64,000 nucleotides of DNA. It comes from Heligmosomoides polygyrus polygyrus. Taxonomy: Eukaryota; Nematoda; Chromadorea; Rhabditida; Heligmosomidae. A program made the position numbers and the translations under genes. The notes beneath the pieces are model-generated. The model had not been told where the DNA came from. It made no database searches and was given only the letters and a program-made list of their open reading frames with translations. Numbering within the stretch: position 1 is the stretch's first letter; every line of letters starts with the position of its first letter. The DNA lies in contig OX377201.1 of NCBI GenBank assembly GCA_947396885.1, forward strand, positions 7,674,934 through 7,738,933. The letters are read 5' to 3'. Below, piece by piece: positions 11,901 through 26,900 of this stretch.

Positions 11901-14900
11901 ATACGTCCGTTGCGGTATGCCTCCACGCTTTACTCGAGGACGAACAAAGCTGTAGGTCTTGCATCGGCTTCTCGTTTGTTTTTCTTCTATTTTTCATAAA
12001 TTTTGTCATCGCATCAGCTTGCTTTGAACCGACGATTTTGCGAAGCAAGTCAGGATCACGGGCTAGGGTTAAAGGCTTGTACATCTCTAGCTGCTCATTG
12101 CTGAACAAGAAACCTATGTGTACTTATATACCATTTTCTCGTCGAATTGGACACTTCTCGAATCAGATTAGACACTTTTCAAACCAAACTGGACACTTTT
12201 CAGGTCAAGTCGGACACTCTTGTAGGCTTGCCTAAAATTTCTGAAATCAAAGCGAACTCTATCAAATTGAAATGAGCTTCTTATACATTAAACTAGAGAC
12301 TCTCCAAAATTGCTAGAATAATTTTTTGTTCAAGAAAATTTTGAAAAACTTTCTTTGAAGTTCTAATCTATCCGCCCGATAGGTGAACACATTGTTAGAA
12401 ATTTTTATAAAGTTTTATTTTTCGAGAAAAAACAATGATTCAAAGCTTGTTTTGAAGAGTGGGAAGGAAAGTGGATATATTCTACTGCCAAAACAGAGAT
12501 TGCGCCATGCCCCCGTTTCGCGATTTTTATTCGATTGATAGCGAAATTTCTGTTTGCATGCAATTTCACGCCCTGCAAGCGGCGTAACACAAACAATTGT
12601 AAAAAAAATACACATATGCCAACTTTCTTGCTGCATGTAAGCAGAATTTACACTATTAATCAAATAAACATTGCGACTTGTTTTTCGAGTGCATGGCGCG
12701 ATCCAGTCTTTTGATGCACTACATGATTGCTGCCTTGCTGCGCTTTAAGACGAAAATTTATATATTATCTTTTCTCGAAACATAAAATTTTTGTAAAATT
12801 ATTACTCATCTTCTGGCAGGTGAACCAAAAATTTTCAAAGAAAGCTATACCCAATTTTTCTCAAACAAAAATTATTCAAATTATCTTAGTACAGGGTGCG
12901 CCAAAATTATGGCGACAAGTTATTCAAAAAGCCGAAAGCGAAAATGCAGCACTTTCGAAAAACCAACGATGAAACAATGTTTATTAGTCTATTGTGAACT
13001 ATAGACAACATTGAGATTCGAATATCTTTCCATCGGCGTCGATGCAGGCTTTGATACGCTTCAGGAAGGCATTGAGAGCGGCACGCAGGTATGGCGCATC
13101 GAGTTCATCCCACTCCTTCTGGAGAGCTTCCTTCAAAGGATCCCCGGAGCGGTGAGGATTCCCGCAGGCTTTGGCTTTCAGAACTTCCCAGACGGTGTAA
13201 TCCATCGGATTCAAATCCGGAGAGTTGGCTGGCCAGTCGTGAAGGCTGATGGAGGCCGGGAAGTTGCCTTTGCATCAGTACTGCATCATTCTCGTCCTGT
13301 GAGCTGGAGCTCCATCCTGTTGGAAGATCCAGGAGCGGTTTCCAAAGTGAGACACTAGCCCAGGAACAGCTCGTCCTTCAGAAGGTTCAAATAGTTCTAC
13401 CTGATCTCCGTTTCTTGCGACATCCGGCGGACCGAGCGCGCCGGGCACATGAGAATCCGTTCACATACCCACACAATGTCTTCCGTAGTTGCCACATAAA
13501 CGTGTCTTCTTCGTCCGTATCCATAATCCTTGGCTCCCAGGTCTTCGTAATGTCTGATGGATCTATATAGAACACTTCGATGAAGTCCAAGACGCTGGTG
13601 AATGTCGCGTGCCGAGAAGCCTTGACGGTAAAGTTCAATGATTGAAGCACGGTGGCAAGAACGTTTCACAATCTTGAAAAACAACTTATTTTTATGTTTG
13701 ATTGAGATAACCATAAAAAATTGATGCAGTAGAAATAATAAAACCACAGAAAAAAAGCAGACGCTCCGGATAGGAGGTCAAATTGTTCGTACATGTGCTG
13801 TCGCCATAATTTTGGCGCACCATGTAAGTCTGAATTTTAACCTGCCTGAAGATCATTTCGTTTTGGAAGAGCTCCTTTGATTTCAATAGTCTTAGGCAAG
13901 CTTATAATAGATGAGCGTCCAATTTGATTTGAAAACTTTCCAGTTTGACGTGAAAATGGTATAAATGAACATTTTCAAAACCACTTAATCTGAAATTAAA
14001 CTTAATTTATCTGATACTATTTTGGCCCTTTTTTATTTGAGAATTTTTACACACGATAAACCTTTTCCTGGCTAGAAGATTTCCACCGTTCCGACCCACG
14101 TGTACGTGTACTAAGTTAAGAGGATTGCTAGGATGCAGGCGTCGATCCGCTCGCGATTGGAGCACATTCTTCCGAAATTACGATTGGAGCGCGCACTTGC
14201 GGTTGGGGCGCGTTGTGATTAGGGTGCAATGGATAGATCCTTTGGATATTGATAACTTTTTCCCTATTACATAGGGATTCTGCCCTTCCGTGTTATAGCA
14301 ACTTGTTCTCGTCACTCTAAACGCCTCCGTATATTCAGTTTGATTCTTCAATTGATATATTGACTTTACAGTCACGCGCGGAAACATGACGATGTCTGTC
14401 AAATGTAACATTCGCCTCAAAGGTCCACTGGTTTTCAGCAGCATGTACAAGCACATAAGCGAAATTCATGGGTGCAATGAACAGCAGATAGAATTGTTCA
14501 AAGAGGATATAAAACTTGCGAAATATGGTGTTAGTGCTGAGTTTCCTTTTCGGAATTTCCGGCAAGGCATTTTGGGAGTTGCTTGTTTGCGCATGTTAGT
14601 CCTTTCTCTAAAGTGCCTCGCAGCCTTTTTTATTTTCAGCATCTAAACTGTCACCGTATGAAAACATGATATATGAGCTGGAGATCGAGGTGGCGGTCAA
14701 GCTTTTTTTTGCATTTAGATAGCACATGATCGGATTGAACTCGAATTAATCGTAAGGAATCAAGACAATAAGAACAGAATTCCCACTGTTTCTTGCCTGG
14801 GATGAGAGACTGTGCCTTACACCAACAGCGAGCTGGCTAAGCATTGCCAGGAGCAGCTTTGCGATGAGGGTGGTGAATTCACAATTGTTCAGTAGGGGTT

Positions 14901-17900
14901 CCTTCAATGCTGTTCCCACTTGGAGCTCTCTGTTCCATATGTGAAAACGGCGAGTGGCAATGCGAAGCTCTTGGCGATGCATACCCTCCTGAACCCTTAT
15001 CGTAAAACCTCTAATTAAGCACCCAAAAATTCTGTAAAAGTCTAGAAGCGGCAGTTAATTTGAGGTAGTACAATATCTTGCTTGTTGACGTTGGACCTGC
15101 CTAGGATGTAAGATCCCGCTAATTTTTCTAAGTTATTAGAATCCTTGAGAATCTACTCAACAGTCTCATTTTATTGCTTTTTAACAGTATCACTGATATC
15201 ACCATTGTCTAGATGATTCTGGTAGCCATATCATATTAATGGTTGCCATCCGACATTTCATGCCTAATGTTGTAAGTATAATGGATCTTACACTGGTTCT
15301 TCCAAAGAAGTGATAGTATAAAACGAGTACGATAATATGGAATGACTTTGACAACTAAAAGCATGAAAAACGTTTTTAACTGATAAAATATAATTATTAG
15401 TAAAGATGGTGATCCACGATTACCTGTGCCAGTAACATGCCAACCTCAAACATTTCAATGGGAGCTTTCAAGCTCTTCGGGACTCATTGAGTACCCTTGA
15501 CAATGGCGCGCCCCAATGAGAATACGGCGTCGCAATCGTAACGAGCGGATCGACGCCTGCATCCTAGCAATCCTCCTAAGTTAATGGAGGGTCATTGTGG
15601 ATGTTGACTGATTAGAGGTTATATTAGGGGGGGCCAAAAGTAATGAGACACCCCATGCCGTGTCCATATATCTCGTGGCTGGTGTCTGTTTTCGTGCTTG
15701 TTGTATTTGTATGTTTGTATGCTACTTACTGAACTGAAGCACATCTGAAAAGTTACCACTTCCGCCCTTTCCAGAAGCATGCCAAAAACCCCAGCCTGTC
15801 TCATGCCGAAACCCCAGTCTGACGAGTCGACCTGTGTCGCGCAAATCTCCCCCAATTCCCAACCCTGAGCAGCCTGGGCTCAATATTCACGCAGGATGAG
15901 AAGTACGTCTTCTCCCTTAACTCTGCCAAGCAGCGAGTCTGGGTGAGGCCTGGTGAATTGTTACCGACCTTCGTTCGGCGAGATGTTCACGGCGAGAAGC
16001 ATCTTTGGAGCTTTTGGATCTGCGCCCATGGACCGGTTTACCGGAGGCTGTTTCCCGAGAGCACCGCGATGAACTCCAAGGTCATGGTGAACGAAATAGA
16101 GGAGATGGGCCGGCGACTCGCTCTTATTCATTCGCAGCGCTTCAAGAAGGTTCTCCTCTTCGACAACGCCGCACCCCCTCGGGAACAAGTAAGCATGGAT
16201 AAGCTTGGCCAGCTGGGCTACGTTCACATGCCTCACCCACCGTATTCGCTGGACATCTCTCCATGCAACTACCACTACTACTTGAGCCTACAGGACTTCT
16301 TAGTCGGAAGGGACACAAGAACCCAAGCAGTCCTTGAAACCATTTCGAGCAGTTGATCAACACCAGGCTCAAGCAGTTCTGGAAGGATGGGATCAGGAAG
16401 TTGGCTGAGCGATGGAAGCAAGGTCCTCACCCTTAATGGCAAATACATTCCTCAGCATCGTTGAGTTGTAATTGAGTTATAAGGAGATAAAGATTTTTTT
16501 CATTTTGTCTCATTACTTTTGCCCCCCCCCCCTAATATTATATTATGAGCCTCCTTCCATCCTTATGTAAGACATAAATAATTACTTTTAGCAAAAAGAG
16601 AAGCACAGGGATGGTATTGCTGTTGAACGATCAGCTCTGTCAGTTCTGTTTCGGCGACAGGATATATGAAAATGGAATGCCTGTAGTGGAAAGGATATCT
16701 AACAGGAAGGAAACTACGTGTATGTGGACAACACTGATTCTTTGGAATCTTCTTTAAGCCCACGCTTCATCATGACTAGTTGAACTAACTTAAGAATTAG
16801 CTTTCCACACAGATTGCCAAAAAGTAGCAAACGATAGAAGTCATCGTGCGCAGCTCTTTGGTTTGTCAGAATTGAACACTTCTAAGCGAAACTAATTGCT
16901 GAATGCTCTAGGGATACACCTTACAGAAACTCTGAGGTGTTCCTTCGGTGTTCTCTGGTGCTGGAGAACCTTACGTCAGGAAGTGCATAAGAACATCTAT
17001 TAGTAAATAACTCCTCAGAGGCAGCGACGACTGAGCGAACTCCTGACGGTAGAGGGAAAGCTGGCGGCGGCTTAGTGTGGAACTGACTGCTGTGCTCTGG
17101 GATGGAAGTACCCACGATGACGCATTCATGACCTTACCCGTGGGTGTTTAATAGAGTGGGTAGAGAATACTCGAGGATCGTCGTGGGTATATCTGCATAC
17201 CCACGAGCATTCCGTGCCTCACTGACAAAATGGTGCTCCAGTGAGATCAGCTGTGGTTAAGGATAGGGCAGGGACGCTGCCGGCGGCGAGCTCTGCGCCC
17301 CTGCCCTGTGGTTAAGGATAGGGCTGCGTCGTTGCCGCAGAAGTGTGTGGGGGCCTTCAGTTCTACCTTACCCTTGGTCCCTTTCATACGAATCATACCC
17401 GCTACCCACTGCAGGTAACGGGTACGATTTTCTTACGATGTCTCTACCTATACCCACAGCTTGACGAAACCGGCCCCAGTTTCTCATGGAGTTGCATGGA
17501 AGGGTGCATAGGTAAAGTCATTTTGTCCCTTTATTTTCTTCGAAGGGGCTCATTCTCGGATATTCGCTTTCGATGGACCGAACAACCACTTGCTATTGGG
17601 GTGAGAACCGGTTGCAGGGGGGTGTGGCCGGCTGCACTGATTGGCCAAGTGAGGGGTCCCGGCGGGATTCCCTGCCGTCCGTTGACGCTTCTGTGGGTGT
17701 ATACCATTGGCTTTAGGGTGGGTTCCTGTTGTTGTGTTGCAGGATAATCGCGGATGCTTCCGCAGCCATATATCCAAGTACATCCAGCTCGTACGTACAT
17801 AGATAAGTGTATACTATATAAGTAGGTATGTATACCTGTATATACATATATATGTATGTATATACATGGGGCTCGTGGAGCGCAGTCGGAGGAGGCGTCG

Positions 17901-20900
17901 GCTGTCGCTTGCACCCGATACCAGGTTCCTGGTTCGCATTTCCCGCCTAGGCCAACCAAGCCTTCCATCACTCCGGGGTCACTGAATTGCTAGCAGGCTT
18001 GTCTGGGAAGGATAAAGGATGTTCATCGGCTGGCCACCGCAAGTCATTGTATGGCCAAATACGCTTTCAACTCGCCTCGACGACATCCCGTAGAAGTAGA
18101 ATGCGTGGCGCATCCCAAAGGAGATTGAATAACGCCGTCCTTTATCCTTATCCTTATATGCATAGGAACAGGTTCTCACCCTAATAGCAGGTGGTTGTTC
18201 GGCCTCTCGAAAGCCAATATCGGAGTTAGCGTTATGGTTAGATTTCGAGATTTATCCTTATATGAATATGCCATGAAGGACTATATGCGTAGGATTTCCC
18301 TTCTGTTTGAACTCGAACCAGGCGGAGACCGCCGCATACGAAGCCATGAAGGCCAACAGTCACTTAGTTCCACACCGAGACGCAGCCAGCTTTCCCTCTC
18401 CCGTCAGGAGTTCGCACAGTCGTTCTTTCCTCCGAGGACTTGGTCACTAATAAATTATCCTATTCACTGTTTCTGCACGCTAACGCGAGGCTCCTCAGCA
18501 CCAAAGAACAGCAATGAAACAGCTCAGAGTTCCTGTAAAGTGTACCCCTTGAGGATACAACAAATTAGTCCCTCTCTCTCTGAACTTTTCACTTACGACA
18601 AACAAAGCAGAACTGGCTACGATGACGTTTCTCGCTTGCCACTTGTTCGCAGCCCGTCCGTCCGGAGACTAGTTTATATGTTCCACGTGAGGGAAGGGCT
18701 TCGGGGTTCCCAGCTTCGTTGACGTTCGAGGATTAGAAGTGCTACCGCTTCCGTTAAGTAGTCGAAAGTTAGATGGACCAGTCACATAATGAGCAGGGAT
18801 GTGCGGAAATTTTTCTGGAAAGAGCGGAAGACAAAAGACGGGAGAGAAACGCCCAAAAATCGCCGGAAACTGGAAATCGGAACACGAAAACGGAAATTCG
18901 GCACATCCCTGATAATGAGTTTAGCAGAGAGTCATTTAACAAGAGCCGTAACCGACTGGATTCTGAAGAGTCACATACTATTAAGCTGCTTGTATTCTGT
19001 ATATCTGTATATTGTACTCATAAGCTTAGAAGAAGTAAGGAGTATTTCGCAGCAACACATTGACCAGGTAGGCAGTAAAGGTTTCTATAACCTGGAGCCG
19101 GATTCATCAACCGCTTACCGCCCTCTAACGGTGAGAAAACAGTCATACCCTTGAGACATTCAGCATCAGGTTTGGCGGTATTTTCACCATTAAAGGGGTA
19201 GGCAGTTCATGAATCTGGCTCCTGGATGGGCAAACGAACCGTTGCGGGTTAAATCAGAAAGAGTAGCTCTAGAACTACTCTCTTTCTGATTAAACACGCT
19301 AGATGGTTGATCTCATGTGATGTCAGCAGTCTATATGAAGGATAAAAGAGAATAAAGAAGTTGAGGATGCGCTACAAATTCTATTTCTACCGGATGTCAT
19401 GGAGGCACTTTGAATGCATATTTTGCTTATGCACTGACTTGCGGTAGCTAGCCGATGGTCAAGTGAATGTTTCACTCCTCCCAGACAAGTCCTGGTACAT
19501 GTCGTGAAGACATACCGCGGTGACGCGGGGACGCGCAGTTGCTCCTACCATAACCGCGGCAGCCAATCATGCACCTGCTCAGCCGGACAGCTAGGGCTCA
19601 TGATTGGTTGCCGCGATTCCGGTAAAAGCAATAACGATCCCCCGCTTAACGTTCCCGCACCCCCTCGGAGCATCTTCTCGCTATGTACCCAAGTCCGCTA
19701 CCAATACAGCAAGCCCGGATAGGTGGAAAATCTGGTTGTCTTGAGCGGGAAATCCTAACCAGGAACCTAGAATTTGGTGCACGCGACAGCCGACACCTCC
19801 TCTGACTACGCTCCAAGCGCCCCAGCAATCTACATATCCAGTTTGACTTCATGCGCTCCTTCAGTTGACTGCCGTGTGACTTCGAAAACGCACAAGGCAC
19901 AGTTTCTGATGATGAAAAACACCTTCTCGTGAGCAAAGCGTCGTATCCGCGCCACTAGCCATGCTCAACGTCATCTGCTAGCAAAGGACACTTCTGCTAA
20001 GTGTTGCACTAGTAATTAAGGATGATCGGTGCAACTCCTTATTCAAACCCGCGACAGAAGTTTTCTGCAGCACCGGCGGCGCAATTCTAGGAAATCTGTC
20101 ATACATTTGATTAGCCGTGCACTGCTGCGTGCGTGATAAGTGCTCGTAGGGAAGTTCTTCTCTCGACTGCATGGAATGCTGTCACATAAAGGAATGTCGT
20201 GCCAGGATTTTTTCCTTGGAAGCAAAGGCGACCTGCCTGCTCATTGGGGGCATTGATGGTCGAAGCTTAGGCGTTGTCTGATGGCAGAAGTGCTTTAGAT
20301 GTGTCGCTCTGGAGAGTTGGACTTATGCTACCTGACAAAGGACAACGATGGGTAGGGGTAGCTACCCTGGGTCAGGCACCGCAAGGTGTCCACCTTTGAC
20401 TGACTGACTCTAGACGAAGAGACATAAGAGAAAATCAACGTTGAGCCTTGCTGAATGCACAGGTTGTCGACCAACAGCATTGCACTCCATGCGTAGAAAT
20501 CAAGTTGTACGCGTCGTCTACAGAACGGCAGCACTTCTAAGGCGACCCAAATGAGATGCAATCAGAAACCCACAGTTAAGGACAGATAGAATGTCTTCTA
20601 TACCATTTCTCACGTCGAACTGGACACTCTTCTAAGCTGGCCTAAGCGTTTCAAAATCAAAGCAAGCTCTTGCAAATCGAAACTACCTTCAGGCAGATTA
20701 AATTACAATTTCAATCTACTTTTTGTTCAGGGAAAAGTTAGCATAGAATTCTTTGAAATTTTTTAGTTTACCTGCCCCAACAAGTGTAATAATTGTATAA
20801 TTTTTTAGCGGAAAGATAATAAATTAATGTTCATTTTAAACCATATCAAAGGAGTAAGCGCATAGCGCATTAAAAGGTCAGTTGCGCCATACGCTCGAAA

Positions 20901-23900
20901 AGCTGGTCGCGATCTTACTTGGTTGATAGAGTACATTTGGTTGATTGCGCACTATAGTTGTGTTCTCGAAATTTTTTCGAATATTCGAATGGTTTCGAAT
21001 GCTTAAAATTTCGAATATTGAATTCAAATTTTATATATTTATAAAAAAGCGGTTTTTTGAATATTCGAATTCGAATGCATTCATTTCAAAAACGCGACTT
21101 TTTGAATATTCGAATTCGAATATTCAAATTCGAATGGAAATCATTCGAATTTGAATGTTCCTATTCGACTACGTCGTTCGAGCACAATTACATTGCGTAC
21201 ATAAGGCATCAAAGTGAGGATATGTACAGTTCTTCTAAATGCATGGGTAAGCCGCTAGATCAACCACTCGTCCCAGCCGCATGCCAAAATTGCTCAATTG
21301 GTCTACCTCACGCGAAACACACGAAGAACGCGTTCCTCGGTCAGGGTTTTAACTACTGTGTTAGATGACGTTCTAGTATTTTTCTGACTTTCGCGGAATC
21401 CAGTCGGTGACGGTAGTCGTCCAGTGGGTGCCGAAGAAACGCATTTCGTCTCTGGACCACCTATATTTCGATGCCTTGGTCGAAGCGAAGAGTCCCTGAA
21501 AGTGTTCGAAGTTGATGAACTCTGGAGGCCTTCTAACACTTGCGTGAGTCTTATTCCTCAAAGCAGTTCTTCCCGAGACCACCTGTTTATTGGCCGTGTT
21601 GACTTTCCGACGTAGGTACGCTTGGATGAAGCATTCGAAGACGTCTCCCTGAGCTTCGCTTTGGAATTCAGTGAAATTAACCCGTATTGGTTGGCAGATT
21701 TGCCTAAAGCTCTGTTCACCGGTCAACGTTTATTCAAAATTCGAAATGGCCGCAGCCTATTGAGCACCCTAAACCCTCAAATAGTAATAAATAATATCGA
21801 TTAGATTGCTGAAAGTCCTTTGAAAAGCAATGAACTTCCCGTGGATGTACGGAGAGATGCGCAGACTGACTGAAACGCCCTTTATATATAGTAATATTCG
21901 TCTCACTTACTTGTGTTTTTGTTATTTTCGGACCTGTAGTAACGCAGGGCGCGTGTAGCGCAGTCGGAGGAGCCGCCGGCTGTCGCGTGCACCCGATACC
22001 AGGTTCCTGGTTCGGATTCACCGCCCAAACCAACCAAACCTTCCATGCTCCGGGGTCGGTGAATTGGTACCAGACTGGTCTGGGAAGGATAGAGCACTGA
22101 CCTGTTCATCGGCTGGCCACCGCAAGTCATTGGCCAAATACGCATTCATGTCGCCTCCACGACATCGACATGTCGTAGAAGTAGAATGCGTGGCGCATCC
22201 CAAAAGGGATTGAGTAACACCGTCCTTTATCCTTTTTCCTTCATAGTAACGCACAAGGGATCTTGTAGCGAAGCAACAACAACAGCAAACAACAAACAGG
22301 GCAACCGGCTGTAAACATCCAGGGTACTTCACTTAATAAACAAAACAAAAAGTAAGCAAGATGAGTGAAATAACGATTAAAAGAACCTAACAAACTAAGT
22401 AGTGGGCACAACAAAACGACACGTAGCAACAACGGAAGCGCATTACGGTTGTGCCCGAATGAATATTCGAACATTCGAATTCGAATAATTCCATTCGAAA
22501 TCAAATATGCGTATTCGAACGTTCGAAAAAACGCGATTTTCGAATGTATTCGATTTTCGAATATTCGAAAATCGTCGCTATTCGAATATATTCGGTTATT
22601 CGAATAGCGACGATTTTCGAATATTCGAAATTATTCGAAATTTTGGGGAGAGCACAATTATAAAGCGCAGCTAGCATGGAAAAGAAGCCGACAATTCAGA
22701 ACTTTTGTACTACTTTTAAGAAAACTGTTTTAAACCATTCTGATTGACGAGTTTATGCTTAACCTCAGCAAGTTTACGGAAAATTTTCACCGAAATTCAG
22801 CATCGATGACTATGAGTGTACCATCGGGTGGTACTACTAGTACAGGTAATTCCCTCGATTTACAGAGCATGAAGCAGCGAAAGACGTCGTTGAACGAGCA
22901 CGACTCATGTCCTGGCGGATCACAGCGAAACTCGGCTCGAGTCAGCTTCAAGAGCGCCAAGGAGCAGCTGCCGTTGCGGAAATACATGCGATCCTGCCTT
23001 CTGCCAGGTGGGTGCAAATGCCTTTATAGAGGTTATGGAGGTTCAAGCTGTTCTCGACAAACCTGCCTAACTTTAAATGCCAAGTGGTAAGGGCCTGGGA
23101 TAAGGCCTAGTTCTACTGACTAGGTAATTCCAAATCGAAATGACCTTCCTACAGATTGAACTGTTGACTCTCCAAGATAGTTAGAGTAATTTTTTGTACC
23201 AGGAGAATTTGGAAGAATTTCTTTGGAAATTTTATAAGTGCGATATTTTTATAAAACGAGATTTTGAAGGATTAATTTTTTTAGAAAAAATAATGAATGA
23301 AAGTTTTTTTTCAAAGCGCAACAAGGCAACAACCTGATAGCGTATTTAAAGATAAGATGGTGCGATACACTCGAAAAGCTCGTCACGATTTCTATTTGCT
23401 TGATAATGTAAATGCTTCTAACATGAAGCATCTAAACGAGGATATGTGTGTTCTTTACAATTGTTTTCATTGTTTCGTTTACAGATGTGAAACTCAAAAG
23501 AACTGGAATTTCGCAACCAACCGAATAGAAATCGCGACGTCTTGGACGAAGGCATGGCGCAACCACATCTTTTGGAACTGAGAATTCCCGTCTCACTGCT
23601 CTTTAAAGCAGGCTCGACACCATTCCTTTTGCTAAAAAAAAAGATTTTTAAAATATCCAACAATATGTTGAATTATTGGGTAGATTAATTAAGCAGCGCA
23701 CAGAGACTATAGACCAACAACGAGCCGCCCCACTAATAGCGACAAGGGCCGTGATGAGCTGTGCCGTATACCGCGCGGGCGGCCGTAAAATCGCTCCCGC
23801 GGCATGACGGCGAAACAGAAACGTAGCGGCTTAGAAACGATGAAACAACGGAAGAAGAGTGAATCAACGGCAAACAACAATATGCATGAAGAACTACTTC

Positions 23901-26900
23901 TCTAAGAAGTTACCAAAGTAATTTCAAGAACATAAATAGTATTGAGATCACACGTGACTTCCTCGAGCCTCGGTCTGGCCCGGTTCTCGTTGTCCATCAC
24001 GTTCGTCGCGATAGGCACCATGGGAGGACGGGAACGCGTCAGCCAATCACACACGGACCAAAATCGCGCCACGCAATCAGAACACCGATCTTTCACTGTT
24101 GCCTTGCGGAAACCGTAGTAGTTGTAACGATTTTCAAGTAAACAGCGAAAACTTTAGGGTGCAGCTTAAATATAGAGAAACTACAGTGTAGTTGTGAAGC
24201 TAGATTTGAAGTGCAGACACGGGCTTCGTCAAACATACCAAAACGCATTCTAATAAAAGGAAAGCGGGCATTTGCAGTATAGAAATAGATGTGCAGCTTT
24301 GCGGGCTTAATGGCTACCTTTCGTCGTTACCTAACGAAGTTCCACTAGTCCCTCCGCGACAAATCTGAAAGCTGTGATAAATGCCTGACTTCTTTCCAAT
24401 CTTTGTAATTTTGAGTGAGCTAGAGTGAGCCATAAGGTTGTCATTGCTTCAAGGAGCACTACATGAAAATTCAACCACCTATTTACAGGTCTAGTGATCT
24501 TCCTCTGCTTCGCGGTGAACATACCGGTGTATTTCGAATTCACCGTCGAGCGGTGTTTCGATACGGAACATGGAGTCGAAGCGTCTTGTCCAGCACCAAC
24601 CGTCTTCCGCGATTCAGTGAGTCCGATGCCTCTCATGTGCATTTTCGAATTAGTTGATCGATAGAAGCTTAAACTCACCTCTTAAGGGTCAGAGGCCATT
24701 AAAGAACGAAAATTAGGGCTAGTAACTATCGATTGATATTGACTGATCCAGTTGGAGCGAGAAAATGATAGCCTTCCGTAATAGTTTTTCGAAGTGCCGC
24801 TACTCTCTAAGATTTTCGTTTTTATGCTCACACAGTACTGGTTGCTACATGGGGAGACGGGAACGCTCCAGCCAATCACAACATATCACGGCTTCGACCA
24901 AATAGGCTCAGTTACGCATTAACGTTCCCCATGTAGGCCACGATAAACTAGTACCGCTCACACATTAAAAGCTAATCAAGTTTTTAAGGATTTTGAAGAA
25001 TTTTTGGTGATGTGCTCTTGCAACTTGTTATGCCTCCTTAATTTATCAATTACTACTTTCTTTTTTGAACCTGTTATTAAATTATTTTTTTTCTTTGCGC
25101 AATACAGGAATATGATGTGCAGTAACTTTGACCGACCCACCTACAATGTGACAGAGCGCATCGTAGGCGAATCGCAAATTGGAAACCAGAGCCAGAAAAC
25201 ACCGAATAAAGAAAAAAGAATGCTGGAGCCGGATTCGTCAACGCTTATACCCGCGGGCATGCGGGGTATAGGAGGTAGACGTATCAAGGATGAGGCATTC
25301 ATGATAAACCTTACCCACCACATCATGGGTATATCAATGCGTGGGGAATACTCGATAGGGCCTGCTTATAGTTTGTAACAGAAGCGACAACAGCGACGAG
25401 AGCACAGCGTGCGGAGCGCGCGGAAGTATGAACAGGCGACAGCAGCGAATGGAGCGACTAGAGCGACAAGAGCGACTGGAGCAGCAGCGCCGGCGCTCGA
25501 ATATGAACACTTTTCGGAGCGCGCGCACGGTTTTAATCGATATGCATGTTTTGCAGGGGCGACGAGTCGCTCTTGTCGCGAAGTATGAACATATTCGCAT
25601 ATCGGCGAGAATTCCGCGCCACATTGTCAAAATGGCGCTCCTATGAGGTCAGCTGTTCTCGCGAGAGGCTTAGCTCTACCTTACCCTTGATTCCTTTCTT
25701 GAATACGAATCATACCCGTTACCAACTGTGGGTAGCGGATACGATTCCCTTATGCTATCTCTACCTATACCTTCTGCTTGATGTATCCGGCACCTGAAAA
25801 AGACTCATCCGGTAGCCTCTGCTGAAGACTCACCCAGTAGCTTCACCTTGGAATTAAACGGCTCACCCGTCCTATCCAACGGGTCTCCTGCCACGCACTG
25901 TGTCGTATCGGTACGGTAGCTTCGCAACAGTTCGTCTGCGCAATTTTGCAGTAGGCCAGATCCAATGTGAGCAGGCCTCTTATGCGATTGTAGTAGACGA
26001 GTTGTTGCGAAGCTACCGTGCCGATATGATATGATGCGTGACAGATGAGCCCTTTGAGTGTAAGGCGAGATTCCTGCAGAGCTACTGGATAAGTCGTTTC
26101 CATTATTGGACCGATCCAATCTACTGCACCTCTGTCGCATATGTGGGGCGATACTCCTTTTTGAGCACACAAATCAACCCTTTGATCCTCCATCGACCTG
26201 CCTGGTATTATTACTGTGCCGGTGCCGGATCGGGGAGTTCATCACTTCGTCCCCTCGTCACTTCGTCGCTTGCCTGTCCACCTCGGCTTCTGCGACCCTT
26301 TGTCGGCGGAATCCCCCTTGTCTAGAGGTCAGGAACTTTGAATTATTAAACCCCTGGGATTTAGATCACCTTTAGTTCACTGATAACTGCGCTACTAGTT
26401 TGCACCCGGAGAGGGAGCCTAGTTCAAAGAATCTCACCGTCAGCCTCCCTCATATGTATCCCATTTTACAGATTATCTCAATGCGTGTGTTTTACATGTA
26501 GTAAACCTTAGGACGTATTTTCAATGACTCCCGATTGATGTAGCCGTCTATACTTGAAATGTTCGATATCGAGACCGTTGTGCTATTTTTTAGTCCACCG
26601 TGTGCAACAACCCCATATTCCCGTATCGCGCCGATTTGTTCTCATTCTTCTTTGCGAATTTATCCTTCGATATTGCTAGATTGACCAGGCAAGGCTGTTC
26701 TCCTTGTGAATGCACTGAACGTGCATAAATAAATAAACTATCAGATGTTTCCAAACTCTTAGAAGAGCATGCACTATGACAAAGATCTATGTGAAGCCTT
26801 ATTTATAAGAAAAAATTGTTATTTTAAAATAATTATCTACTTCAGTTCACCCGCTACAAGGCGATTCTGATGACGCTGACGCAGACGATCGGGCCCGTTG

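Noticed and set aside
17550..17971. Overlapping ORFs on both strands near 17.5-18.0 kb
   Set aside because: They are covered by a foldback arm and a SINE head; no conserved residues or splice sites.
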